From contig SMMW01000645.1 of assembly GCA_004794655.1 (NCBI GenBank), forward strand, positions 773,460 through 837,459: a stretch of DNA of 64,000 bases. The letters run 5' to 3'. A model generated the notes under the pieces. It was not told where the DNA came from. It saw only the letters and a list, made by a program, of their open reading frames with translations, and did no database searches. The position numbers and the translations under genes were made by a program. Below are positions 1 to 10,977 of this stretch, piece by piece. Within the stretch, counting starts at the first letter, position 1. Every line of letters starts with the position of its first letter. Source of the DNA: Marisa cornuarietis. Its lineage: Eukaryota > Mollusca > Gastropoda > Architaenioglossa > Ampullariidae.

Positions 1-515
1 CTGTAATTTCATCCTTTTTGGAAAATTTCTGAAGATGGTCTATGTAGGTCTGAAGGTGCTGGTCCAGAAACCGAGACGAGCAAACAACTTGCAAGATCTT
101 GAGAATGCTTTCGCGCTGAAGCTCACATGCAATGACTTTATGTAATATCTTGACCAATTTCTCAACACCCGACGCGGGAACAAGGGCTGATTTCAGATAA
201 AACTCGAATTCCTCTATATTTTTGTAAAGCCTAATAGTTAATTCTGTGTCGTCTTGGAGTCCAAGGAAGTAGTCTGCATCAAAAGGTCTATTTCGTTGTT
301 TGACTGGAGCAGTCTGCTCCTCCCGACAGCCTCCTCTTCTTGTCAATTCTCTTGCATCAACAGTTGTTGCAAGAGATGCTTCCTCGCCTGTGTCGTGGCC
401 ATGTGGCTGCCAAGGTCTTGTGGATAATTTTTGTGGTTTGTGGTTTGTAGACTGTTTATATCCACCACGATCCTGGATCTGAGACTCTTTTTTTCTTTCC
501 GTGCCCTCTTTTAAT
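1..515 (-). CDS. ZNFX1: ZNFX1-like paralogue, 5' coding exon (runs off the left edge)
   Basis: Read on the minus strand, an open frame runs from a splice acceptor (CACAG at about 516-520) to the window edge without a stop. It is closely similar to the first recognised coding exon of the complete ZNFX1 gene at 24462-25310. Shared stretches include [50 protein letters not shown] few codons are missing near the left edge relative to the other copy, but the frame stays open, which argues against an old pseudogene. The acceptor is in the same place in both copies. This exon encodes only the poorly characterised N-terminal region; the helicase and zinc-finger exons should lie to the left of the window. 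I infer a tandem paralogue. Whether it is complete cannot be seen here. Confidence 0.8.
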
Positions 516-889
516 CTGTGAATGTTAATACATCTTTCTTATTCAACATGAGCTAATGGAATAATTCGGGTTATTAAGAATGTCATTACCCTTAACTATA
601 ATCTTAATAACTCAAATCATTTTGTAACCTCTTTAATTGCGGAGTAATACGTGATGTTTATGGAAAATATTGCGCAAGAGATTTTTTTCAAAAACACATG
701 CTGTTATTTACTACATGAGTAACCCATTAATAATGTGTAATGAATGAGTTCACCAACAATAGAGCCTGTATTCCGGGGAAAGTAAGATAATTTCAATTCT
801 TTTAGATTTAGAAATAGAGGGAAAAGACTATCCCAGCCACTCAACGGTGAGTTACTAAAGACTAGTAAATAGACCATTGGTCGTGGTTG

Positions 890-1045
890 TATTCTGCTGT
901 AATGAACGATATAATGATGTACTGCTGTGAAGAACAATTTAATGATGTACTGCTGTGATGAATAATTTATGATGTACTGCTGTGAAGAACAATTTAATGA
1001 TGTACTGCTGTGATGAACAATTTATGGTGTTTTGGTGTGATGGAC
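890..1045. repeat. Short tandem repeat, about 35-bp unit
   Basis: About four imperfect copies of a unit containing ATGATGTACTGCTGTGA followed by AGAACAATTTA or TGAATAATTT. It lies in the flank upstream of the left-edge ZNFX1 copy. The other copy of the duplication lacks it, so it arose or was lost after the duplication. Confidence 0.75.
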
Positions 1046-2482
1046 AATTTAAACCTTATGGAATATTGTAGAAAGTATTACACTGCTGATGTGAAAGGGT
1101 GTGAAGTGGATGAACAGCTGTTAAAAGCCTACATTTCAGCTGCTATAAAAGTATACTGATGTCACTCTGGACAAGAAAGCCGCACAAAGAAAACGATCTT
1201 GGTGTGTGAATGGATGCGCATGTTTAACCGTGTGATATGACAGACTTAGATCAAATTAAGTCTCAACATGCACTCAGAAAATGAAACATATGAATTCACA
1301 TTACCCCTTTCTTTTCTGCAAGGGACCTTGTCCACCGTACCGTGGGGAGTAACTCGATCCCATCCTGAATCTGTTAGAGAAGAAATTTCCAAACGATGAA
1401 CACGCTGACTGACAAATATTTACTTTTCTTGTGGACGAGTGTGTCAATCTTCTAGTACTTATGAAATACAAATGGGCTGTTCAAGAAAAACCTCTAATTG
1501 GAAACTTGTTTTTACATATATATATATATATATTAAAGACTGACTACAAGTGTTCTAATTGAGTTCTTGAGCAGCAATGTGATGTATGGAGCCTCGGGAA
1601 GAAGTTAATGTTGTAAATTGGGCAGATATTTCTGCAGCTTCCTTTCCTGCTATTTTTCTATTCTCTCGTGCATACATCTTATCACATTTTTTCTGATTTT
1701 TTTCAGAAATTTTTGGTGTATTCATTGGTAGTCTCTTTAGAGCGCACTTGAAAATATTTTTAAATATTTGATTAAATAGCAATTGTGAATTCTTGCCCAA
1801 TTATCAATCCCACATTCTTGACTTCGCTAGAAATGAGATCTTTATCTCTTTCCGAAACCCCGGTAAGAACATGCTGTGCAAAGACTTGTCTCTCTTGAAC
1901 GGAACTGATGATTTGGAGAAGTATCTATTGACGAATTCAACTGATTTGAGAATAATTGTGCACACAAGTGAGCCTTTAGCTTTCAAGAAATCCACATACT
2001 GAAAGCCTCGTAGTTTGGTGGTTAGTTTATTGGATTATGGACTGGAAGGTCGCTTGTTCCAGGCCTGCAAATGTCTGTGGTCGCAAACCTTTCCCCGCCC
2101 ACCCACTAGCCGTCAAGAGTTGGGAACCTGATATATCAAGTGGAAGGACAGCTCCACCCACCGTAGAGACAATAAACCACATAAATTAATTGCTTGCCTT
2201 TTCTTCTCAAATGCACAACGATTAAATACAAGTATTAAATTCAGAAGATATTTAACGTCTTTAAGAAAACTTTTTGTATAATTCTGAGCGAAATCGGTAA
2301 CAGATACAGCAGGTGGCGAAATCAACACAATAGGAAAAGATACTGGTTTTTTTTAAACAAACTTTGATGTGCTATGGTTCAGGGAAAAAAATAAAAAATC
2401 CTTGTATCTGAAGCCACATACTATTCTCTTTTCCCTTTATGGCTCTCTTGTAGCCTGTGTGAAAAGACTAACCCTCATCGAC

Positions 2483-3845
2483 ATGCATCACAGTGTGTCT
2501 GGATATGCGTCGAGTTAATGAGTCAGTACTCAGAGAAAGACTCCTCATTCCGACAGTTGACGAGCTCATACAAGACATGGTAGGAAGCAAAATGTTCTCT
2601 ATGCTCGATCTCAAGATAGATTATCCCAAATTAAAGTTACATCCAGATTCCAGAGACATTACCACCTTTGTGACCCACTGTGGATCATTCTGCTATAAGA
2701 CACCGGTGACGGGAATAAATACTGCGGTGGAAAAATATATTCTCAAGACACATAACAAGTGATGCAAGGGAAACCTGAAACAGCCAACCTCTCTGATGAC
2801 ATCATTGTACACGCGCCGACGCGCGAAGAACACAACAGATGCTTGAGGCTGACACTCCAGCGACTACACGATGCAGCTCTGACCCAGAATGCAGAAACAT
2901 GTTCCTTCTGCAATAGAGAACTTGAATTTCTGGGTCATAACTTGACTGCTAATGGCATAGAGCCCTCAAAAGATAAAGTGGAAGCCATTTTAAATGCTCG
3001 CCAACAGGTAACCGAGTGAAGTGAGGAACTTTCTAGGCCTGGTAAATTACTCTTTTAGATTTATCACCAACCATGCAACACTCACAGAACTGTTGGTCGT
3101 TTGACCAAGAAGCATCAACATTTTATGTTTGGTCGAGAATAGGAGGCTTTCCAATCATTAAAAAAAGGTTATGAGCAGTACAGAGACACTGGGATATTAT
3201 GCTCCCAAAGCGAAAACGCAGATTATTACAGATACTTCTCCAGCTGGAATTGGTGCAATACTCGTACAACTACAAACAGATGGTCCAAGAAATTATATTC
3301 TCAGACAGAGAAAGATGCGCTTGCTATCGTGGCATGTGAGAAATTTTGTTCTGCTAATAGACCTTAAACCACTACAAACAATTTATGGTCCTCGTGCCAA
3401 ACCAAGTACCTGCATTGAGTGGTGGGTATTGCGACTCCAGGCATTTACATTTAGAGTCGTTCATAAAAAGAATGAGAATAGCTCAAGATGAAGGCAAGGA
3501 CTGGCAAGATGAAATTCTGACACACGGTGCGAACACACCCGTGCACAGGACGCAGTCCAGCCAACATATTGTTTGGTAGGAAAATTTGTACAAAATGTCT
3601 GCAGCTGACTTCACAAGTAGTTGATCGAGAAGCCCACGATCGGGATGCAAAAAAAGAAAAGACTATCACAACTGTATGCAGACAAGAAAAGACATGCTAG
3701 AAAGCCAGACATAACTCAGGATGATCAGGTGCTGCTTAAGAGAGACAGACAAAATGAGAAACTCGTGACACCATACTTTCCTGAACCATACACACTGATC
3801 GAAAAGACTGGAAGTAAAAAAACTGTGAAAGAGAGCAACTTATAA
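2483..3845 (+). pseudogene. Decayed Ty3/gypsy-type retrotransposon pol fragment
   Basis: Pieces of a gypsy-type polymerase are visible in order, in different frames. Reverse transcriptase: VCLDMRRVNESV, FSMLDLKIDYPKLKLHPDSR, then LSDDIIVHAPTREEHN in place of the usual YxDD box, and CSFCNRELEFLGHNLTANGI. RNase H-like: IITDTSPAGIGAILVQLQ near 3210-3280. A final piece (3621-3841) with QDDQVLLKR resembles the C-terminal end of an integrase. The integrase core is missing and the frame is broken by stops at about 2760 and 3018. No LTRs were recognised. It begins exactly where duplication block A copy 1 ends, so its insertion or an associated rearrangement may mark the breakpoint. Confidence 0.85.
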
Positions 3846-4149
3846 TGTAAACGCTTCGTTCGTGAAGAAATTTCATCCCACATAGTAAAGAGGTGAGGAT
3901 GGTAACACAGAAGATAGCAGTGTAGAACACAAAACGCCAGAGACGGTACCAAACAAAACCCCTGTACCAAGTAAACCAAAGGACACAACAACTACATCAA
4001 CTCTAGAACTCATAAGATCATCAAGAACAAAAAAAAACACTTCCCAAAAGACTTGATGACTATGTGTTGATAATCGGTGATAAGGACAACATTTAACCAG
4101 TGAATAATTGAAAAGTGTAATGAATTATTTTGTGGGTAATGTTTTTAAT

Positions 4150-5380
4150 TCATATACGGACCAGGGTGAGTGATTATTCGCCTTCACACATACGAGAAGA
4201 CACCATGTAGGTGCAAGACCCTTGTTGTTGTTGTTATTGTTGTTGTTGTTATACCTACATCTTTAGATCGTTAGCAAGTTTAGTTCCTGTTCTCACGACA
4301 ATGCCAGTGAGGGGTACGGAAGAATCGAATGTAGATAGTGGAATCACACTTCAGATGAAAATAATGTGGCATCAAGACTGTGAACGGAGACAAAGGAACA
4401 CTCTCATCGGTATCAGCATAAAAGAGTTTTCTACTTCATTTACAAGTAAAACAAAACTGTACCAACACAAAATGAAAGTATGTGTTCAAGAGGACAATTG
4501 TTTACTTACAATTGAAGTGTTCCGACCTGTTTTGTCGCCTGTACACCACTCTCGTGAAATTTTTATTCCAGGAAAACGGTATTTAGCCTTTATGCGCAGT
4601 TTAAAAGCGGATACGCCTCGTGTGTAAACCGGTTTCCCAGTATTCAAAATCGAAAGTAGAATATATTAAGTAAATATAGAACTGAAGTAATCTCAAATAA
4701 AAATATCTGAAAGAATCTAATTTAAGACGATTCATATTTCCCTTTGTATTGCTACCAAGGTTACGACTTTTCTTCATTATTTAAACGTGCATTGTACTTT
4801 AGCCCTTTATAGAACAATAGAAAAGCGATTCTGTAGTTGATGATGAAACTGGTGAACGCTGCAGCAGGGAAGTAATTCTTGTTCCGAAGGGACGTCACCA
4901 CGTCACCGTTCTCCGCTTTTAATCTTGAGAATAGTCTCCCTTCACAGATAAACGAGGTTGGAGGACATCATCGACTCTAAGACAAGTCTCATCACTGTTC
5001 CTTACACATAGGCGCTCGCAAACGAAGCAGATTGAAAAGTTTGAAAAGTACTAAAAGAAATGTATTGACATCATGCTGTTCTTATTCGCTGGTTAAGCAC
5101 TGTGACTTGTCATGAGCCAATAAAACAGGTGCAACTATTGTCACAGACAACAGAGCACAGATCAGCATGGCAGTATCAACTAGTACTCCATCGGTATTAA
5201 TAATAATTAATATTACTATTGCGTCTGTAGTACTAAAATTTATTACAGCCTACGTCGTGCTGTACTCAGTTACTCCATACTGTTTTAAAAAATGAAAAAA
5301 GACTTCTCATTTCTATAAATAGTATTGCACTCATCTTCAGCAGATGCAACTGCAAAGATTATCCTGAAGGAAACATTGAT
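4150..5380. repeat. Segmental duplication block B, copy 1
   Basis: Similar in order and orientation to about 35265-37560. Examples: GTACGGAAGAATC near 4315 with TTACGGAAGAATC near 35338; GGGACGTCACCACGTCACCG near 4890 and 36290; CACATAGGCGCTCGCAAAC near 5005 and 36400; TAGTACTCCATCGGTATTA near 5180 and 36570. It ends in a remnant of MRPL36 coding sequence. A 138-codon reading frame at 4211-4627 lies within it but is not kept in the other copy. Confidence 0.8.
5341..5378 (+). pseudogene. MRPL36 coding remnant
   Basis: The 38 bases beginning CAGATGCAACTG match two separated parts of the MRPL36 exon (37500-37511 and 37537-37562) with the intervening 25 bases deleted. The following shared word is GAAGGAAACATTG. 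It sits at the correct relative place at the end of duplication block B, so it looks like what is left of a duplicated MRPL36 gene, not a chance match. It cannot encode protein. Confidence 0.65.
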
Positions 5381-5740
5381 TTTGTGGATTTTTTTCTGAT
5401 TTTGCACAGAGATGTATGGAAATTTAAAAGTTTTTTTGCACGTCTTTTGATCTGACAACCTTCTATAGATTGTCAAAGGTAAAGGTTGCCTGCAACGGCT
5501 TTGTTCAGTAATGGTTGATAACGGTAACTTGCCGAGCATCACAATTCCAAAAAACGTAATTTACATCGTTAGCTTTTTTAAAAATAAGCATGCATAAGCA
5601 CAAAGTGGAAGTAAAGCCTTACCATGCTCTCTGGTACAAATAAGTAAATGAGTATATGGAGATAAAAGGTTCACAAGGCAGCCAGATCCGGTCTAAGGGA
5701 GACAATGAGAAAAAATATTAACTTCGTGACCTTTTATTTT

Positions 5741-5845
5741 GGTTGGTTGGTTTGGTAGGAAAATACTTCCACCTGGAGGTGATTTTGCACTATTAGGGAA
5801 GAGGAAGAAGGAGGGAAATAAAACCCGATGGCCAATCCTGAAACT
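5741..5845 (-). mobile_element. SINE-like repeat, 3' part only
   Basis: Matches the 3' end of the fuller copy at 6738-6945: CACCTCCAGGTGGAAGTATTTTCC-type core and an (AACC)n tail on the minus strand, seen here as GGTTGGTTGG at 5741. The tRNA-like head is missing or diverged. Confidence 0.6.
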
Positions 5846-6527
5846 TTTTAGTTTCGTCCAACAGGAGAATTCGTCTAAGTAAATTTCCCATGCAATAAAT
5901 GATTTGAAGTCATAAAAATATATAGCGGGCTTTAAATGTCAAGTCGATCGCTGAGCGAAATTCGCTGGAAACAGAGCACAAAGTATAACAAAAACATATT
6001 CTGGTGGTATTTTATGACAAAAAAGCTTGAGAGATTTTATATTAATATTTTTTTCTTATTTATGGAGCAAGATGCAGCATGGCACAAACCGCGCTTATTA
6101 TCAGAAAGTGAGTCGACATCGCTAACACGCACAGATACGAGATCTTATCTGCTGAAAATGTAGCAAAAAAGCATACAGTTCGTAGATCCTAAAAAAAAAG
6201 GAAAGATGTCAAAAGAAAACAAGCAGCACTGAAAGAATGAACAGTACAGAACTCACAGCAGCCTTTGTAGTACGCATACGCTCAAGACATAAAGTAAAAT
6301 ATCCTTCAGACTTGCTGCACGTGCCAAGTTCGTGAACAGACCTTCATGTCTACATTTCTCATTGCACCAATCGATGCTAGCGGCGTAGCTAGCGATTTTT
6401 TTTCTTTCTTTTTTTGCATTGACTTGGGCGACTGATATGTTCTATGCATGCGCCACCAGCCAAACGGGGTTGCCAGCTTAACAGACTTTGCCCTCAATCG
6501 TTTTAACAGTTATTCTGTCAAACAACT

Positions 6528-6558
6528 CTAACCCAAACCCTAACCCTAACCCTAGCCC
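6528..6558. repeat. Short telomere-like repeat
   Basis: Four to five tandem CCCTAA units, imperfect at the ends, complement of the animal telomere repeat TTAGGG. Far too short to be a telomere; an interstitial stretch or a repair scar. Confidence 0.75.
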
Positions 6559-6737
6559 AGGCCTCAAAGCTATCTTAATCAAAAATGTCGAACTAACACG
6601 ATAAAAACAGCAACAAAACATACATATACACAAGCTCCCAAAAATCCATTAAAAAACAAAACATCAAATAACAAATCAAATATCCATTAAAAAAGGAACA
6701 GTTTGCACTAAACATTTCTCGCTTCACCCACTAACTG

Positions 6738-6945
6738 GTTGGTTTATTTAATAGGAAAGTGCTTCCACCTTGAGGTGATTTCGCACTATGGGATAAAGAG
6801 GGGGAGGAAACCGAAGAAAATCGCCCTATGACGAGTCCTGCGGACAGGTGTCACATAAAGAGGGTGTCCCGAGACGAGATCTGAACCCTACGTTTCTCAT
6901 TGCAGTTGTAACACTACCGGTGTCGCGTACTCTTCGCGAACATGC
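6738..6945 (-). mobile_element. tRNA-like SINE
   Basis: On the minus strand a head with GTAGTGTTACAACTGC and a B-box-like GGTTCAGATC (complement of 6878-6887) is followed by a body and the ending CACCTCAAGGTGGAAGC, then an AAATAAACCAACC tail. A Pol III B box followed by a body and a short repeat tail is typical of tRNA-derived SINEs. The A box is degenerate. A second, shorter copy is at 5741-5845. I cannot name the family. Confidence 0.55.
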
Positions 6946-7318
6946 GCACTCTTACAAAACAACAACACAAGATCGCTTCAGTTCAGGACGTCCCTTCCCG
7001 GACACATACTTATTTACAAAATGAACGACAAGAAATTTAATTAAATACACAACAACTCTGCCCCTAGGCAGTCAGACAAATCAATACTCAGAGAAAATAT
7101 ACGACTACAAGTAGAATAAAGGCAAAACACTTAACGTAGTTACGAAACTAAGCCTTTCAAATTGTAAACAACCATTAGACCGCTCACAGGCAGGTCTTCT
7201 ACGTTACACAATGCGCAACAGGCAAATCTCTAGCAGTCTCTAAACTGCACACATTTAAATACACACTTGTAATAGACGGCATACAAGCAAGTCTTCATAA
7301 AGTTACTCTCAACTGTCT

Positions 7319-8765
7319 AATAATAATAATAATAATAGTGAAGATTTTTATAGCGCATATTCACACTCGTAGAGAGCATGCTCTTAGCGCTTAAAACGGG
7401 GAAGAGACGTGGACTAAGTAGATACAGAACACAGGGGACGAAAGAAAACGACAGTACTGACAAAAACAGATAACAAAAGGCATCAAGTAACAGGAACAGA
7501 GAAAAATAGTGATGGGTAAAGTAGCAAGAGGGAAGGGGGGGTAAGGACTAGCATTGTGGACTAGGAGTAGTGCTCAAGGAAGAGGTGCGTTTTCAGTGCA
7601 GATTTGAAGGATTCAATTGTAGGAAGGTGGCGGATATGGAGAGGAAGAGAGTTCCATTGTTTTGCAGCACAGTAGCCAAAAGTCCTGTGACCATATGTTG
7701 TTGTTCTGGTGACAGGAACAGTCAGAGTACGGTTGTCAGAGGAAGAGCGGAGTTGTCTGGCCGGAGAGTAAGGGATGAGAAGTTCAGAGAAACAGTCAGG
7801 ACAGGAGCCTGCAAAGAAATTAAAACACAGCACAGACAGTTTGTACTGGATGCGAGAACGGACGGGTAGCCAGTGTAGAAAACGAAGGAGAGGTGTGAAA
7901 TGGTCCCGTTTCCTTGCTCTAAGTACCAGACGTGCAGCGGAGTTCTGTACTCTCTGGAGTTTCTGAATGAGGGATGAGGGGCAGCCTGCCAGCAAGGAGT
8001 TGCAGTAGTCAAGTCGTGAAAGAACAAACGCACAGACAAGAGTGTTGGTGGCACGTGTAGAGAGAAAGTGACGGATGGCACTGATCTTACGGAGCTCATA
8101 GTAGGCAGACTGACAGACAGCTGTAACATGTTTATCAAGGGTCATGTCTGCGGTGACAATAAATCCCAGATTCCTAATGGATGACGTGAAGGTGATGTTG
8201 CTGTCGCCCACCTTGATGTGATTGGGCAGACTGACTAGTGAAGGTTGATGTCTTCTTCTATGGCACAAGAGGGCTTCCGTTTTATCATCATTTAGTTTAA
8301 GCTTGTTTTTCACCATCCAGCCCTTGACATCACTAATACAAGCTTCTAGAGAGCTAATAGCAGAGTGAGACTCAGCCAGTGGAATAGAACAGTAAAGCTG
8401 CGTGTCATCTGCATAGGACTGATGAGACACCTGGTGAGACCGGATGCAAGATGAAAGTGGTTTAGTATACAGGATGAACAGGACTGGGCCAAGTACTGAG
8501 CCTTGGGGAACGCCACAGAAAAGTGAAGCAGGGCGAGATGTCTGACCATCGACTACCACAGTCTGGGTCCTATCAGTGAGATAGGAGTTGAACCATGAGA
8601 GGGCAGGTCCAGAAATCCCGTAGAGGGTGTGGAGTCTGTGAAGAAGCAGAGAGTGGTCTATAGTGTCAAATGCAGCAGACAGGTCCAGTAGGGTTAATGG
8701 AGAAACATCACCACTGTCAAGAGCAGATAATATGTCTGTTGTTACTTTAATAAGAGTGGTCTACA
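7319..8765 (-). mobile_element. CR1/L2-group LINE, 5'-truncated, with open reverse transcriptase frame
   Basis: The minus strand is open from about 8765 to a stop at 7561. It enters within the reverse transcriptase (LLDLSAAFDTIDHSLLLHRL), continues with CGVPQGSVLGPVLFILY and the catalytic SYADDTQLY, then WMVKNKLKLNDDKTEAL, LQRVQNSAARLVL, HWLPVRSRIQYK and ends SFKSALKTHLFLEHYS, the usual ending of CR1/L2-like ORF2 proteins. A 3' UTR containing GCGCTATAAAAATCTTC and an (ATT)n tail (7319-7336) follows, as in this group. The endonuclease half is missing. The roughly 400-codon frame without a stop suggests a fairly recent insertion that is nevertheless truncated and not autonomous. Confidence 0.88.
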
Positions 8766-8783
8766 CTTATATCCACTATCATT

Positions 8784-9066
8784 AACCGACTGCACGCAAG
8801 CAAGTCTTCAATATACCAGTCTGCACACAGGCAAGTCTTCAATGCACCAGACTGCACACAGGCAAGTCCTCAAAATCACCAGACCGCACACAGGCAAGTC
8901 CTCAAAATCACCAGACCGCACACAGGCAAGTCCTCAAAATCACCAGACCGCACACAGGCAAGTCCTCAAAATTACCAGACCGCACACAGGCAAGTCCTCA
9001 AAATTACCAGACCGCACACAGGCAAGTCCTCAAAATCACCAGACTGCACACAGGCAAGTCTTCAGC
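8784..9066. repeat. Minisatellite, 32-bp unit
   Basis: About eight to nine copies of a 32-bp unit with the core CACACAGGCAAGTCCTCAAA and ACCAGACCG. Central copies are nearly identical; those at the left end are more diverged. Because 32 is not a multiple of 3, it creates a spurious long frame at 8842-9291 that cycles through three readings of the same unit. Confidence 0.9.
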
Positions 9067-10977
9067 AGTCTCAAAACTGCATATACCTTTAAATGTACTG
9101 AGGTTACTCAAGTCTCTAATTCGACTCTCCTGTATCAACACCTGGTAGACGAAGGTGGAGGATACCAACTAGGGTACGTAACACCCTTTAACTGGCCTAG
9201 TGCCAAAAGAAAGTCTTACTTTCTGTTCTGTACGCCGCGTCTCATGGAAGTCCGGCGTTCCCCGATAGCTCACGCGTCTGCCCTGCGTTAGAGGTCCCCC
9301 GGACGTAACGGTCGGTGCACAAGGACGTGGCTACCTTCGGCTTACTGCTCGGGTACACGGATACCGCGACGACCCTCCCCTCAGTCGGTGGGTTGTCTTC
9401 GTCGTAACCGGTGGTGGTGGAGCTCAGTCGCTCGACACACGGAAACGCTGATGAGATTCGTATCGCCCTCTCGCCAGCTCCGTCGAGTCTCGCTATGGCA
9501 ACCTTCCCTCTGCGTGGCGTTTGTTCTCCGCAATCAGTAGCAGAACGGCGTGGAATCTCTAGCTCGGCTTTAGCAACAGTTGGTCAACTGGTTCAGCTTC
9601 AGCAGTAGCATCAGCAGCAGCAGCTCCCTGACCGCTTAGAGTCGGAAATATATACACACACCTCTGTCGTAAACAGACCAGGAGTGTGCACTGTATGACC
9701 CGTGCATAAAGTTCGAATTTTTCGCGGCTCCCCAAAAATGCAAGTTTATCTTAGAAACACATTTAAAATGTATTAATCCTACACATAAAAAATTAAATGT
9801 CAAGTGCGCCTGTCGTATCCGAGAGGTACCTAGTTAGGAAGACAGTGTTTTGGGGTTAGGTACTGGACCCTAGTGTAGTCTAAGCGCCAGTGACTCAGAG
9901 CCTGATAATAGTAACCTAGGGGTGGACAAAAGGTTTGGCATAGCTGTATGGCTGAATTTTTAAAAGTAATATCATCTTCTAAGCTGCTTGAGCAAGAGAA
10001 CACAAGCGATGTTTCTGACTCGACTTGGACATCATCGCTGAGCTCAGCCATACTCGCTGCTGTAAATACCGCAATCGTGTCACAGCTCTCCTGTGTAGAG
10101 AGTAGTTTTCTTCCTACTTTCCGAGCAGCAGATGAGAATGCCGATGTTCGAAGGCAGCTTCAGCTTATTATATACTCATATTTGGGGAATTATTGTTTTA
10201 AAATAATGGAAACCCGATCATAGAGAAAAGAAATCTTGCACTCGTGTTGACCTTTAGAAATATTACCTACTCTGAAGCCATATGTGTAAAAGAAGCTTAA
10301 CTAGTCTAGATGATGTATATGCCCCTTTACTTCCTGTTGGAATAATACATCAACACAGAATAAACGCTTCTTGTGGCACTCCCACCCGTGAAATATTGTC
10401 ACCCTTTCTATCTGATCCAATCAGCAGTTAGTATAGCAAATCTCACATACTTTGTTGGCCAGCTTGGAAACGATCGCCTTTTCCATCCACCGGTAGCTAA
10501 TTGAATAGAGTTGAGGCGCATTCCATGAACATGCGGACAATTTAAAGCCATTTATACAGCAGCAGTAAAGTGACTCTTCCTCTCAGTACATTAGGGCCCA
10601 CAAAACATTAATAGACATAATAAGGGAAGCTAAATTAATCACGCTTTTTTAAGGATGCGTAAGTTTTTTATTTTAGCGTGCAAGTGCATACAGCAATGTG
10701 TGTGTGTGTGTGGGGGAAATATTAAGAACAATAAGTTCAGAATCAATGATTGAAAAAATTCGTCAACTCACAGCAATTTCAATTAAAAGCATAATAGTGT
10801 CTTTGCCAGAAAAGCAAGGAACAAATACAATCTTTATAAAAAGCCCATTTTAAACATGGGAAAACAAAGGCAAAGAATGTCCCATCTTAATGACTGTTGA
10901 CAATTAATCCACTGAATGATGTATTAGTCGTCTCTCATAGGATTCAATGATTTGTTTTGAAAACAAAACTTCTTTTT
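9067..10977. other. Mostly non-coding stretch with a GC-rich patch
   Basis: 9230-9600 is noticeably richer in GC and CpG than its surroundings, with no recognisable gene. A 91-codon frame at 9948-10223 is listed separately. 10224-10977 shows nothing beyond a short TG run at 10698. It lies downstream of the 3' end of ZNFX1. Confidence 0.5.
9948..10223 (+). CDS. Unrecognised 91-codon reading frame
   Basis: It starts ATGGCTGAATTTTTAAAAG and encodes a Ser-rich peptide (TSDVSDSTWTSSLSSAILAA). The AILAAVNTAI stretch recalls the start of Gag-like proteins in invertebrate elements, but the likeness is too weak to name. No neighbouring exon or element boundary supports it. It may be chance. Confidence 0.2.
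   Translation: MAEFLKVISSSKLLEQENTSDVSDSTWTSSLSSAILAAVNTAIVSQLSCVESSFLPTFRAADENADVRRQLQLIIYSYLGNYCFKIMETRS

Larger units (their letters stand above)
1..2475. repeat. Segmental duplication block A, copy 1
   Basis: This stretch is similar to 24812-26915 in the same orientation. It includes the ZNFX1 5' exon, its upstream flank and sequence out to the shared TTTCCCTTTATGGC motif near 2440, where similarity stops just before a Ty3/gypsy remnant. Copy 1 has an extra local tandem repeat (about 890-1045) that copy 2 lacks. Outside the exon the copies have many small indels, so the duplication is not very recent. Confidence 0.85.
3846..5740. other. Non-coding stretch (flank and duplication block B)
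   Basis: Apart from duplication block B and a TTG-rich simple repeat at 4221-4253, I see no gene or recognisable element here. Reading frames are short and not shared with the duplicate. Confidence 0.6.
5846..7318. other. Non-coding stretch
   Basis: Holds the SINE at 6738-6945 and the telomere-like run at 6528-6558. Remaining reading frames (for example 5936-6163) show no recognisable similarity. I see no gene. Confidence 0.6.

Noticed and set aside
4211..4627. 138-codon reading frame on the plus strand
   Set aside because: It lies within duplication block B; the other copy (about 35280-35640) has a stop and frame changes at the matching place, and the start is a TTG microsatellite giving poly-Cys. 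No similarity recognised.
6870..6945. Possible tRNA gene on the minus strand
   Set aside because: It has a B-box-like word but no good A box or cloverleaf, and the sequence continues into a repeated body with a tail, so a SINE is a better reading.
8842..9291. 149-codon frame with repeated HQTAHRQ-type peptides
   Set aside because: Artefact of the 32-bp minisatellite read in three successive frames.
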